DNA of 64,000 bases from Odobenus rosmarus divergens (lineage: Eukaryota > Chordata > Mammalia > Carnivora > Odobenidae), in contig NW_004450664.1 in assembly GCF_000321225.1 (NCBI RefSeq), positions 505,975-569,974 of the forward strand, given 5' to 3'. Shown one piece after another: positions 11,082 through 21,310 of the stretch; the first letter of the stretch is position 1; every line of letters starts with the position of its first letter. The notes beneath the pieces were generated by a model. It saw only the letters and a list, made by a program, of their open reading frames with translations, did not search any database and was not told the DNA's origin. A program made the position numbers and the translations under genes.

Positions 11082-14000
11082 CTGGGGTCAGAGGGAGGCC
11101 AGGTGAGAGAAGACCTCCCAACACCAACAGCCCGCCCCCTCTCCTGGCCCAGCTGGGCTCTGGAGCCTGAACTGGGGGGTAGAGGTGTGGGGGGAGAGCG
11201 GCCCACAGCTGCCCCTGACTTGTCCCACCAGCCTTTTCTCAGGCCGGCCTCTCTCCTCACTTCTGATGCTCCCTTTCCCCTCACAATGGAGAGAAAACAG
11301 CTTTTTCACCATGGGAAGCAAAGCGGGGCTACATGCCCGGATCTGGCTGCTGGGGTCCCTCCGGGCCCAGGCCATGGGGTGTTCTGACTCTGGCTTTGCA
11401 GTGAACCCCCACTGTGACCCTAACAGTTCTGGCCCTCCCATCCCAAGGGCTCTGCTGTCGAAGGAACTTTCTCCCCGCTGAGACATAGACTCTGAAATTA
11501 TGAGCCCATCCAGCCCAAGGCCACACAGCCCACTGAGTCGCCTGCTTAGGGCAGCTTCCCCAGCACTCCCCTCTCCTGTCACCGTGGGCCCCCTTCTCCA
11601 TCCTGACTCCGCATCTGGTGCCTGGTGCGGTCTGCACAAGGGTCAGGGGTCAGGAATGCTGAGAGAGGCCCGGCGCGTGAGCTGCAGGGTTGCTCAGGGC
11701 CGACCTGGTTTATCCCGGGCATCCCACAACCCCAGCCTCCCTGCGCCCTGACCTCCACCGTGCCCGAACTGGCCCCTGCCCTGCCCCCAACCTCCCCACA
11801 CCCATGGGCTGGGCCTCCTCAGTGAACCTCCCCTCCGGGGCTGTGACTCTGGGAGGAGGAAGGGAGGAGGGGGCATGGCCCATCCACAGGAGCGCAGGCA
11901 CGGTGCCCTTGGGGGGCAGGAAGTAAGGAGAATGATGTGGCACATTTCCCTCCAAATGCCCTCTGGGACATGGGTCTGTGGGGACGGGTCAATCCTGGGC
12001 TGACTCGGGAACCCGCGCAAAGAAACTCCTGGTATGTGGGAGGCGGTAGGAAGCCCTGCCTGGAGGCCCCCATCGGGCCCCCGGAAAGGCCCTGAAGGAG
12101 GTCACAACCAGACCACGTGATCCAGGCCATCACCTTTGGGCAGCTTCTCCTTACTTTTTTCTTTCTTTTTCTTAACTAGTTAAAGTCACAGGAGGCCAAA
12201 GGTGAGTGCTCCGTGGGGAGGAGAGCAGAGCCCTGGGTCCGAATGGGGGGTTGGCCACACACACCCGCTGAGTCTCCATCTCCTCTTGGGTAAATCGAGG
12301 CCTACGGGAGACCCCGTACCCCCTGTGGTCGAAACTCTTAGCTCCTACCTTCCCACTGTTTTTCTCAAGAGGCCCCGGGGGTCCCCCAGGGTGGGTGTAG
12401 GGGTGGCAGCGAGAGTCTCAGGACACCTTCCATGCAAAGGCGTGACTTCGGCCTCCTGAGACACAATTTGACCAGCAGTTTTCCAAGCAGATTGTGTTCT
12501 GGAATTTGATCCCTCAGATCCCCGGATACCATCAACTTAGGGCAAATGGGGTTTCCGAGAGGCAGAGAAAGGCAGACGTGACAAGATGAATCCTGATTGA
12601 ACCAGAGTGACAGAGATAGCAGGAATGGAGCAGAGTTGCCCTGGGACGCTGGGTCAGGGGGCCCCGAGGGAAGGTGGGGGGGTGCAGTTCTTCCTCTGGC
12701 TCAGCCACTATCTTCATTCAGTCTCTCCCGTGACCACTGTCTTGAACCTCTTGAGGTGTTCCCTGATCCCAAGCCTCAGACACACAGACAGCAGCTGGAT
12801 CCCTTAGCTGCTGTGACAGGAGCCATGTTCCCAGAGCCCGAGTGGGGCTCTTCTGCAGACAGGATGGGGCTGAGGTCTCGGGAGGCTCTCTGCTCTAGAC
12901 CAGGGACACTGACTTGAAGCCAAACGCCTGGCTGCCATCCCAGCTGCGCCACTCACAAGCTGGGGGCAAGGTCACTTTCTCAGCCTCAGCTAACTCCTCT
13001 GTAAAAGGAGGTAACGCTATCCACTGGCTTGGTGGATGGGAGACGGGAGATGGCCACCATGAAGATATGGTGGCTGAGCCTGATAGGTATACAGGCTGCC
13101 TATGGCTGATGGAAGGAACCAAGTGTGCAGGGGCCAACAGAAGCCAGGCTAGCCCGGGGTTCTGACGACTCTCTTGCAGGAGAGCAAACAAGCCCCACTA
13201 TGCCTGGGCAAAACCCCCTGGCCACAGCCTGTCCACCAGAAGTGAGCCACCATGACGTCAATCCCCCTGGGAGGCCTTCGTGCTGGGGGTCTGCCTGCTT
13301 GGCAGGAGAGGTCCAATTCAAGGGTCCATTTTGCTGGGTAAGTAAGGGGTGTGCAGGGTGGGCAGGGCTACCCCTCTCCGAGCAGGGTTCCCCTGGCTCG
13401 AGTAGACCAGAGGACAGTCCATGAGATCAGTCCAATCATAGAGAACCATTAGTTTGCCAAGTACCTCCCTACCTCTGCTCCTACTGTGGCCCCATGTGTC
13501 CTCCCGAGGCCTTCTTGAGCCATGGAGGAAGCCACCTCCTTTGCTCCACTGGGGTAGAGGAGGCAGCTGAGGGAGGGAATGGGCCTCCAGGGCAAGGGCC
13601 AGGCTGCCCCCCCTGCTGGGGTCTGACCCACCCTGCAGCCCCCCCACACTGGGCTTGTGCACGGCCCAGCTGGGCTGTGGTCCGCGGCCTTGCGGCCTTG
13701 TGGCCTGTACTCACGCTCCGTCCCCGTACACCTTGATGGCGTTGACGCAGTTCTTGGACCAGCCCTGACTCTGCAGGAAGGGGCAGTCTTCCCGGAACTC
13801 CAGGCACTGGCCGGTGAAGTTGCAGCCCTCAAAGATTTCCAGGCGGAAATTCTCCCCGTGCTGCGGGCCCCATGGGAGCGGAGGAAAGATGGCAAACGGC
13901 ACTGAGTTTCCCTCCCCTACACAGAAGCCCGTGTGGCCAGGAACTCAGAGTTGCCCAGGGCTCTGGGCACCCAAGAGCTCCTGCGCTGGGGGGCCAGTGA

Positions 14001-17000
14001 GGGCCCGCCACCCCAGCACAAGCATCAGCACGGCACACTGCGTTTTCCGGCACCTTGAGATCTGGTTGGACGAAAGGGCTCTATCACTTTAAAAAAGCTT
14101 CCAAGCCCCTGAACCAGTCCACTCTCCTCTTTCTTCAACTCAAGAATCCAAGGGTTAGAGAGGGCCAGACCACCTGGGAGACTTTGGTCATGCTCTGACC
14201 AGGGCCTGGGCCACTGGGCTCCCTTCTAGCGCCTGGACTGGGGGACCCCTGCCCAGCCACCCCAATGCATTCCTCTGCCCGTCATCCCCACCCTGGGGCC
14301 GCAGGCCAGGGGCAAGCCTTTAAATGATAATATTTTACAAACTGTAATAGAACCTTTTATTAAAACAGGAAGCCAAAAATCTAAAACAAATAACAGAGAT
14401 CTCATTTGCTGAAATCCCTGCTGGCTCACTGGGATGACAGTATATAGCCCCTTCTAAGATTCCTTGCATTTCCAAAGACAGAGGAGGGCCAGCTCCCAAC
14501 TGGCTCTGGGGCCGGCAGGGGCTGGGTCTGCATCACAGCTGGCCCTAAGGATAGCTCTTAGGAGAACAGCATTCAAAAAATACCTAGGAGAGTTTTCATA
14601 TAAATAGCATTGTGCAAGATCCAGAGCCAGCCATGTTAATTCCTTTTTCCAAATGTCTACGGCCTGGTGGAAATACTAAGAAAGCATTCTTACAATTTGA
14701 GATGCCAAAGCCCAGCTGGTTTTGTAACTCGTGTAGAAAAGAGAGAGCCCCCCCCCACACACACACACGAGGCTCCCTCCCTGGGGTTCCTCAGATGTTC
14801 ACTAGCACCGCCTGGCCCCCATGTCCAGGGAAAGATCCTTCCACAGACACACGGCTGAGACTCCGGTGAGAATCTGGTTCAGGAATCAGCCATTTCCCAC
14901 CTGACCATGTGGACCTCCCAGCAGCTCAGCTGGCACGTGTAACTTGGGAGAATCCAAAGGAATAGGAATGCTCGGTCCTCAAACCAGCCCCTCCCTGTAA
15001 GGGCAACTAGACATGAACCGTCCTTCACCCTGGGTAGCGACATCCCTCATATGCTCTCCCGACACACATCGGGCCACTTGTGTGGCTCCAGGAGACCTGC
15101 CCCCAAATTCCCAAGGACTGGCTAGTGACTTAGGCCTCCTCCTTCAGTCATTCCATGGTCAGAGCATCGAAAGTCTCTTGAAAAGCACTCTAAGATGACC
15201 TGCATGGGTGGATACCCTGGGCCCAAATCAGCCTGGCTTTAGCTAAATTCTCCCCCATCTGGTTGCAAATCCAAACTTCTATTATTTCCAACAGCATTTT
15301 AAGTGGAAAATGCAGCAAGATGTTGGGATCGGACATTGGAGGTGGTTGCTTGATACATGCCGTTAAATGTAGGTATAAAAACTTGCAGGGGCTCTCGGGT
15401 TCTGTCCCATGCCATCCCACACACAGGGGAGTGGCGGGTCTGCATGGGGTCATCTCTCCCTCTTAAACATCCCATGGCCTCGTCAGATCTTAAAGTTGGG
15501 ATGGCCATGCTCCCAGATTATTTGTCCCATGTCTGAGCAGCACCGACCCTCGGTCCCTCTGGCAGGAAGCCCCCAGCCAGAGGCCCACTTACCATTCCTA
15601 TGGGGCGGCAGGAGCCCATGTGGTCATTGTGACCATTCCAGCGGAGGAAGTCGGGGTAGTCTCCATGCTCCAGGATAAATTGCTGACCCCGGAAGTCGGG
15701 GTGATCGAAGCAGACCCAGGCGCCGCTTTCCACACGGATGGAGTTCACCCGATTCATAAAGCCTCGGTCCTGGAAATTGTCACAGTCCCCGTAGACCTCC
15801 AGCTTCCTTCCGGTGAAGTGCTTGCCCTCATAGAGGATGATCTAGAAAGGTCAGGTTAGAGGACTCGGGGTCAGGGGCTTCTCTTCTTTCAGTTTTGGGA
15901 GCAGACACCTGGCGTCCAACACCCTCGACTGAACCCTGATTCCCAGGCCCGCTGTGCACAGTAGGTGCTCAACACCATTAGCTAGGTGAAAGACCGCATG
16001 GATGGTGGGCTGAGGTCAGACCCAGGGCCTGGCCCTCCCCACCCTGGGGGGCTCACAGTTGAGCAGACAAATTTCAGAAGATATCTGGGGACAGGGAGTC
16101 CCCCTAGTCCTTGGGCCCATTTGAAAACAGGCTCTTTTCAAACTCCCATTGCATTTTTTAAAAAGATTTTATTTATTTGAGAGAGAGAGAGAGAAAGCAT
16201 GGGCAGGGAGAGGGGCAGAGGGAGAAGCAGGCTCCCAGCTGAGCAGAGAGCCTGATGCGGGGCTCGATCCCAGAACCCTGGGATCATGACCTGAGCCGAA
16301 GGCGGTCGCTTAACCGACTGAGCCACCGGGGCACCGTCCCACTACATTTTTAAAACTCAGTTTTTGTTCATTGTTAAATCATAACATCCAAGGAAGTGTT
16401 TTTAGAAGAAAGCATTTCACCCACAACCCCACCATCATAACCAAACATTGAATTACCAGAAAGTCAGGTTCCTGGGACTGGGCCCCTTAGCGGGAGAGGC
16501 TAAATGCAACAGAGCCAAGTCAGGGCCTGGTGTGGGGATTAATGGCTAAAAAGGGGGCTTTTTCAATGTAACTCATCCCTTTGTTTACTGAGCCACCCCT
16601 TTGGGTGACAGGCATGTGTCAGACCTGGAACACTGCCAAATCAGTGGTCAGTTCACAGCATCCTATGGCAATGTAACACTGACAGGTTCTCCTCGTCCCT
16701 AAACTACACAACACTATCGGCCCCAAAGTTCATTTTCTGCCACGGAGCGTGAAATTCCAACCACGCAATAACTCTTTGGGTTTCTAGAATTGTGCTCCTA
16801 GAAAGGCCCTGGCAAAGTACAAATAATGGTGCCCGGAGGGCTTGTAACTGCTGTAATCACTTGCCCTGTCACCAATGACTACCCTTCTGGGCCCCCTGGG
16901 CAGAAGCTATGAGAGCCAGGGTGTGACTTCTCAGCTCTCCAGGTCCCTCTGGGGCCTGGGGGAAGGTGTGCAGGGGCATGATGGGCTCTTGGGATTGTTT

Positions 17001-17517
17001 GTTATTGAAACATAACCAAACCTGTGCAGACTGAGTAATGTTCTCATCCTCTAACCTTGACCGTAGCCCCTGGAGACCAAAGGCTGCACCTCATTAGCTA
17101 GGGGAGCGAGCAGAAAATGGGTGGGGGAGATGCGAATTTGCCACCTTCCCGCACAAGACAGGTCTGGTCGATGGCGCAGAGAGATTCAGGGGGATCCGGT
17201 CGCCCACCGGATTCCAAGATCTCTCAAACCGCCCCCAGGGCCAGTGCTGGAGGCCGTGGGAGACGGGGACCGTCCCGCCTCCCACACCAGAGAGGCCCTC
17301 TGCTGGGGCCAGGCCGCCCAGTTTGCGTAGCAAATTTTGTCAGTTTTGCTCAGGTTTCTGGGATGCTTTGGGCGCCTCAAGTAACAGCTTGGCCCCTGCC
17401 TCCCGAGGACGAGGAGCAGCGGAAGGCGGCGGGTGTCGGGCCGCGCGCGGGCGGCGTCCGTTACCGTCGGGCCGGGCCGGGAGGGGCCCCACTCACCTTT
17501 CCCGAGCGCTGCGCCAT
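10946..17517 (-). CDS. CRYGN: CRYGN, gamma-N crystallin (complete, 4 coding exons)
   Basis: Structural beta/gamma-crystallin, soluble in the cytosol of lens and retinal cells. Joining 17515-17517 onward through 17497, 15841-15593, 13860-13715 and 11081-10946 gives an open frame of 183 codons plus stop, with GT-AG introns of phase 0, 0 and 2. Four Greek-key motifs follow: motif 1 from about residue 8 (IILYEGKHF), motif 2 from about 48 ([10 protein letters not shown]), motif 3 from about 95 ([11 protein letters not shown]) and motif 4 from about 140 ([11 protein letters not shown]) to VVNYF. Exon 2 carries both N-terminal motifs, as in gamma genes. Exons 3 and 4 carry one each, as in beta genes. 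That hybrid plan is diagnostic of gamma-N. The start sits in a strong Kozak context (CACCATGG) just after a TATA box. No frameshift or early stop is seen. The neighbour RHEB fits the known gene order. Confidence 0.97.
11082..13714 (-). other. CRYGN: CRYGN intron 3
   Basis: 2,633 bp, donor GCGTGAGTAC (GTGAGT used), acceptor CCCCAG. GC-rich and mostly unique. A sense-oriented MIR fragment lies at about 12,895-13,025. No SINEC copy and no other gene were seen. Confidence 0.85.
12895..13025 (+). repeat. MIR fragment
   Basis: GAAGCCAAACGCCTGGCTGC, CGCCACTCACAAGCTGGGGG and CTCCTCTGTAAAAGGAGG follow the MIR core in order. It is on the opposite strand to CRYGN. Confidence 0.65.
13715..13860 (-). CDS. 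CRYGN: CRYGN exon 3 (Greek-key motif 3)
   Basis: 146 bp: acceptor GCCCGCAG, then [15 protein letters not shown] through IKVYGDG and two bases of Ala139, then donor GTGAGT. It starts with the inter-domain linker (HGE) and encodes one Greek key with several cysteines ([20 protein letters not shown]). Confidence 0.96.
13861..15592 (-). other. CRYGN: CRYGN intron 2
   Basis: 1,732 bp between donor ATGGTAAGTG (GTAAGT) and acceptor CCCGCAG. A short C-run/(CA)n stretch lies near 14,750-14,768. No recognisable SINE or gene; otherwise unique, partly AT-rich sequence. Confidence 0.85.
15593..15841 (-). CDS. CRYGN: CRYGN exon 2 (Greek-key motifs 1 and 2)
   Basis: 249 bp, exactly 83 codons, IILYEGKHF to CRPIGM, with acceptor CTTTCTAG and donor GTAAGTGG. 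Both N-terminal Greek keys are in one exon (gamma-type layout). Motif 1 has the usual tyrosine corner residues ([15 protein letters not shown]). Motif 2 has [18 protein letters not shown]. Confidence 0.97.
15842..17496 (-). other. CRYGN: CRYGN intron 1
   Basis: 1,655 bp, donor GTGAGTGGGG, acceptor TTCTAG. It contains one SINEC copy (16,159-16,335) on the same strand as the gene. The rest is unique sequence, becoming CpG-rich in the last 100 bp next to exon 1. Confidence 0.88.
16159..16335 (-). mobile_element. SINEC in CRYGN intron 1
   Basis: Minus-strand copy from AAAAAGATTTTATTTATTTG to GAGCCACCGGGGCACC. The imperfect target duplications ACTCCCATTGCATTTTT (16142-16158) and GTCCCACTACATTTTT (16336-16351) flank it. 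Confidence 0.93.
17497..17517 (-). CDS. CRYGN: CRYGN exon 1 (start codon, residues 1-7)
   Basis: ATG at 17515-17517 in the context CACCATGGCG, coding MAQRSGK, followed by the donor GTGAGT. A tiny first coding exon is usual in gamma crystallin genes. The reading joins in phase 0 to exon 2. Confidence 0.95.
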
Positions 17518-17546
17518 GGTGTGCCCGCCCCGCCCGCGGCCGGCCC

Positions 17547-17554
17547 CTATATAG
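17547..17554 (-). promoter_or_regulatory. CRYGN: CRYGN TATA box
   Basis: CTATATAG, palindromic, in GC-rich surroundings. The distance from the TATA to the A of the start codon is about 36 nt, which places the expected transcription start about 5-10 nt ahead of the ATG. All classical crystallin promoters known to me are TATA-driven, so this fits. Confidence 0.82.
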
Positions 17555-17567
17555 CCGGCCGCAGCCC

Positions 17568-17580
17568 TGCTGGCTCAGCG
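17568..17580 (+). promoter_or_regulatory. CRYGN: MAF-recognition-like element next to the CRYGN TATA box
   Basis: TGCTGGCTCAGCG matches the palindromic T-MARE TGCTGACTCAGCA at 11 of 13 positions. It lies 14 bp upstream of the TATA box. Large MAF proteins (c-MAF/L-MAF) bind such elements in lens crystallin promoters. Seen: the motif and its position. Inferred: its use. Confidence 0.6.
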
Positions 17581-17848
17581 CCGCCCGGGACAAAAGATTT
17601 GCTGGCCGGCGCGTTAGTGCTGGTCCGGCGCCCTAAGCCCGCAAGGGGCCACCCCGCCCCGTCCTTGGGACCGAACTCCACTCCCCCGCCACCGCCATCC
17701 CCACACCCCCGGCGCCGCCAGCCCCGCCACGCGCGCCCCGCCCCCTGCCCGGGCTCCGTCGGGTGCCTGCGGGGTCACGGCGGCCCCGCGAACCCCCAGC
17801 CAGCCCCACCGCCTCCTCTGTCTCTGACCCCCGGCCGCCCGCCGCCCC

Positions 17849-17861
17849 TGCTGAGTCAGGG
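17849..17861 (+). promoter_or_regulatory. CRYGN: Distal MARE/AP-1-like element upstream of CRYGN
   Basis: TGCTGAGTCAGGG contains a perfect TGCTGAGTCAG core (11 of 13 T-MARE positions, also a consensus AP-1 site TGAGTCA). It is about 330 bp upstream of the CRYGN start codon. Confidence 0.5.
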
Positions 17862-17863
17862 GC

Positions 17864-17902
17864 ACACACGTGCACACACGTGCGCGCACACACGCACACG
17901 CC
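17864..17902. repeat. Alternating purine-pyrimidine (CA/GC) tract
   Basis: CACACACGTGCACACACGTG, then CGCGCACACACGCACACG: about 38 bp of nearly perfect purine-pyrimidine alternation with two ACGTG units. Likely Z-DNA-forming. It sits immediately beyond the distal MARE-like site. Confidence 0.85.
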
Positions 17903-19384
17903 GGGCCCCACCGCTTCCCCTCTGCCTTGGGGTTCTCCGGCAGTGCCGCCCCTCCCCCTTCCCTCCTTGGGCACCAAGCCTTCCCGGACCTCCCGGCCCC
18001 TCCCTTTCTCACCTGGTCACCCGCGCTCAAGCTGTGACCGAGGTTTCTCTCTGGACCAAGGATGGAACCCAGCTCCTGGGAGCAAAGAAGACAGCCCTTG
18101 ACTGCCCCCCCCCACCCCCCAGCGCCTCCTGCTCTGGTCTTAGCCCCCAGCCCCGCCTTACACTTTCCACTCCAACGGCACCCAGTCGCTGGTGGCCCAC
18201 CCGCCCCGGCATCTCTATCCCAGGTGGTCCAGCCCTTCCTTTCCCCTCCTGCGTTCTTGCTCCCCGAGCGCTGCCCCCACCCCCACCCCAGTGCTCATCC
18301 TCCATCCCTCTCCGTGTTACCTGCCCTGCCCCGCAGTACTTGCTGGTGGTCCACAGTGCTCTGTACCCAAACCACCCTGGACAAGGATGAGTTTAGGGAA
18401 ACAGGCCGCCCCATTGCAGCATGAGACTTTCTCAGGGCACAGAAGTTCTTGGCACTCAACAAAGGCTCAAAGATTGTGAAGTGAACAGAGTCAAACTGAG
18501 CCCACAAGATGTGCAGCCCCGGATTAGGCTGGGGGGATGAGATGTGTATACATAAAACAATGACTCTGGTCTTTAGCTGGGGCTGGGGACCAGCTCTGAG
18601 ATCAAAGGAGACAGAGCTCATCTGCACAGGGGTGACCCCAGGGGGCTTCACGGAGGGCAGAGCAGTGGGTCCCAGTGGATACTGTGGGGAACAGTCTGAA
18701 TTGTTTCTCCACTTTCAGGGAAGAATTTTGAGCACATTTCACAGATGAGATGCTTCAGGCTCAGAAGAGGAGGTCATGCGGTTCTTGGGGTACATGGTGA
18801 ACTTGCCCCTGTTCTGAGAGGCTGTCCAAGGATAGGCCTCTCAGCAGCCCTGGCCCAGCTGTTGCCCCCACAGGCATCCACACTGGCCAAACCACCCAGT
18901 CCAACATTTGCCTCCCGACACGGGCCCTGTTGGGGAAATGTAATTAAAAACAAAATCTCCCCAAAAGCCTGTCCGTAAAGGTAGAAAAGGAAGAAAACTG
19001 TTGTATTATTGAATAAATAAGCATTAAGCCTGAATGTGATGTCCATCACAGGCCATCCGCTAAAGAGATTTCAAAGACGAGGAAATCTCAGCCTTTTTAT
19101 CTAGACAGGCAGATGCAACATATGTGTTCTTAAGAGAAATTGCTGATTTTCTTGTATCTTTGTGCTTCGAGATCGGTTTTGCAATTCAAAGTAAGGTGAC
19201 AGCTGGAGCTAAGCCAGTCCTCTCCTTGCAGGAAACCAGGAGGTGGAGAGATACCTTCCTTGATGATTCCTTTTTCAAAGAGGTGGCTCCCAACTCCTGG
19301 AGGAAACGTTCCTGAGTTTTCAGCCTGGCAAGCAGCTTGTTTAGCCATTAAAAGATGTGCGTACATGTAATAAGAACAAAGAAA

Positions 19385-19567
19385 GGGGCGCCTGGGTGGC
19401 TCAGGTCATGATCCTGGAGTCCCGGGATCCAACCACGCATTGAGTCCCTCACGGAGCCCCACATCGGGCTCCCTGCTCAGCGGGGAATCTGCTTTTACCT
19501 CTCTTGCTCCCCCTGCTTGTGGTCTCTCTCTCTGTCAAATAAGTAAATAAAATCTTAGAAAAAGAAG
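19385..19567 (+). mobile_element. SINEC with internal deletion
   Basis: The head GGGGCGCCTGGGTGGCTCAG runs directly into GTCATGATCCTGG, so the GTCTGCCTTCGG part is missing. Extra sequence (CATTGAGTCCCTCACGGAGC) is present before the CCCACATCGGGCTCCC core. The flanks share AAGAACAAAGAAA-like duplications. Confidence 0.9.
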
Positions 19568-19608
19568 AAGAACCAAGAAAGAAATTCTAGAAGAAAAAGG
19601 AGGGATGG

Positions 19609-19815
19609 CGGAGTGCCTGGGTGGCTCAGTTGTTGGATGTCTGCCTTCGGCTCAGGTCATGGTCCCGGGGTGCTGGAATCGAGGCCTGCGTTGGGCTCTC
19701 TGCTCAGCGGGAAGCCTGCTTCTCCCTCTCCCGCTCCCCCTGCTTGTGTTCCCTCTCTCACTGTGTCTCTCTCTGTCAAAAAAATAAAAATCTTAAAAAA
19801 AAAAAAAAAAAGAAA
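19609..19815 (+). mobile_element. SINEC, young insertion
   Basis: Full-length plus-strand copy with a long poly(A) tail. A perfect 16-bp target duplication GAAAAAGGAGGGATGG lies at 19593-19608 and 19816-19831. Confidence 0.95.
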
Positions 19816-19867
19816 GAAAAAGGAGGGATGGGAAGTCTCTTCCCTTATTTTCAACCGGGAAAATTAA

Positions 19868-20085
19868 GTCTCTTATTTTTTTTAATATAAACTTTATTTT
19901 CTAGAGCAATTTTAGGTTCATAGCAAGATTGAGCTCCAAGTACAGAAAGTTCCCATATACCCCCTGCCCTCCCCAGCCTCCCCATCATCAGCACCCCCTA
20001 CCAGGGTGTTATATTTGTTACAACTATGAATAAACACTGACACATCATTATCAACTGAAGTCCATAGTTTAATTTGTATTTGCCC
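19868..20085 (-). repeat. L1-like 3' end (ancient)
   Basis: TTTAATATAAACTTTATTTT through AGAGCAATTTTAGGTTCATA, CCCATATACCCCCTGCCC and TGTTACAACTATGAATAAAC is the recognisable antisense L1 3' region. No open frame. Confidence 0.65.
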
Positions 20086-20887
20086 TTACAGCACCAGGGC
20101 CAGAGCCCACAGACAATGCACCTAGGTGATGTGGGGGAGATTCAAAACACAAGCAGCAATTTCAGGCGTTTTCTGCAGAGTATACATGAAAAACAACAAG
20201 CCACAGCCTCACTAAAAGAATTGGTAAAAATGAACAGGTGGATCAGATTTCTTCAACTTTAACCTCCATTCCCCTATCCCAGCACCATGTCTCAGTTCTC
20301 ACCCAGGATTTTCATTATAAGGAGGTCAGGCCTGCCATGGCTCATATGATGTATTTGTGCCCAAGAAGAATCCCTGCCCCAAATAGCTATCTACACATGC
20401 AAACTCCAGGCTGGCAAACCTCACCACTGCAGAGCCTGGTCTTTGAGTGAGTCATCTTTAATAGTGCACTGTTAAAAGGAACCTTGAAATAGGTGAGATC
20501 TTAAGCCACATATGACTGTGGGTTGGTGACAAAATGCTAGGAGAATGGCTCAAAATAAAACGATGACAGTAGAAGGAGCAGGGCTAAGGATGCCGTCTTG
20601 ATTTTAAGAAAATCTCAACAATGTGCAAACTTAAAAGCTTCGAGTAGCTGCTCAGTGTGGGAAAGCTGCAAGGCATGTGCCGATCCAGTGTCCACCTGCC
20701 CGCTTCCATCCTCCTGCCTTGGGTTTTTGTCGAAACTCTTCCCTTTTGCGGTAAGTTTGAGCATAGAGAAGTCTGGAGAGTAATAGAAGGAATAATAACA
20801 CACCCATTACCCAGCTTTGTTAAATCTTAACATTTTGCCATTTTTATGTCAGGTCGACTTTTTTTTCTTTAAAGAAAGAAGTCATCA

Positions 20888-21310
20888 GGGGCCCCTGGGT
20901 GGCGCAGTCGGGTAAGAATCTGAGTCTTGGTTTAGGCTCAGGTCTTCATCTCAAGGTTGTAGGATCCTGCCGGGCTCCGAGCTTAGTGAGGAGTCTGTTA
21001 AAGTTTCTCTCTCCCTCTCCCTCTGCCCCTCCCCGCTCTCTCTCTCTCTCTCTCAAATAAATAAATACAGAGGCACCTGGGTGGCTCAGTCGTTAAGCGT
21101 CTGCCTTTGGCTCAGGTCATGAAGCCGGGGTCCTGGGATCGAGCCCCACATCGGGCTCCCTGCTCGGCGTGAAGCCTGCTTCTCCCTCTCCCACTCCCCC
21201 TGCTTGTGTTCCCTCTCTCACTGTCTCTCTCTCTCTCTCTCTCTCTGTCAAATAAATAAATAAAATCTTTAAAAATAAATAAATAAAATAAATAAATACA
21301 ACTTAAAAAA
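20888..21310 (+). mobile_element. SINEC (outer element of nested pair)
   Basis: An older-form SINEC (20888-21069; variant core ATCTGAGTCTTGGTTTAGG) whose A-rich tail resumes at 21301-21310. The outer target duplication AAGTCATCA lies at 20879-20887 and 21311-21319. A second SINEC is inserted in its tail. Confidence 0.88.
21070..21285 (+). mobile_element. SINEC (inner element of nested pair)
   Basis: Full-length copy inserted in the tail of the preceding SINE. The AAATAAATAAATACA target duplication lies at 21055-21069 and 21286-21300. Confidence 0.9.

Larger units (their letters stand above)
17390..17840. promoter_or_regulatory. CRYGN: CpG-rich island over CRYGN exon 1
   Basis: The GC content and CpG density rise sharply here (for example GGGCCGCGCGCGGGCGGCG, CGCCCCGCCCGCGGCCGGCC, GGCGCCGCCAGCCCCGCCAC). 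The block spans exon 1, the TATA box and about 300 bp upstream. A CpG island on a tissue-restricted crystallin gene is unusual. Boundaries are by eye. Confidence 0.75.

Noticed and set aside
17323..18390. A 355-codon plus-strand frame across the CRYGN promoter
   Set aside because: It runs through the CRYGN CpG-rich promoter and exon 1 antisense, and is Pro/Ser/Arg-rich with no domain. It is an artefact of GC-rich sequence without stop codons.
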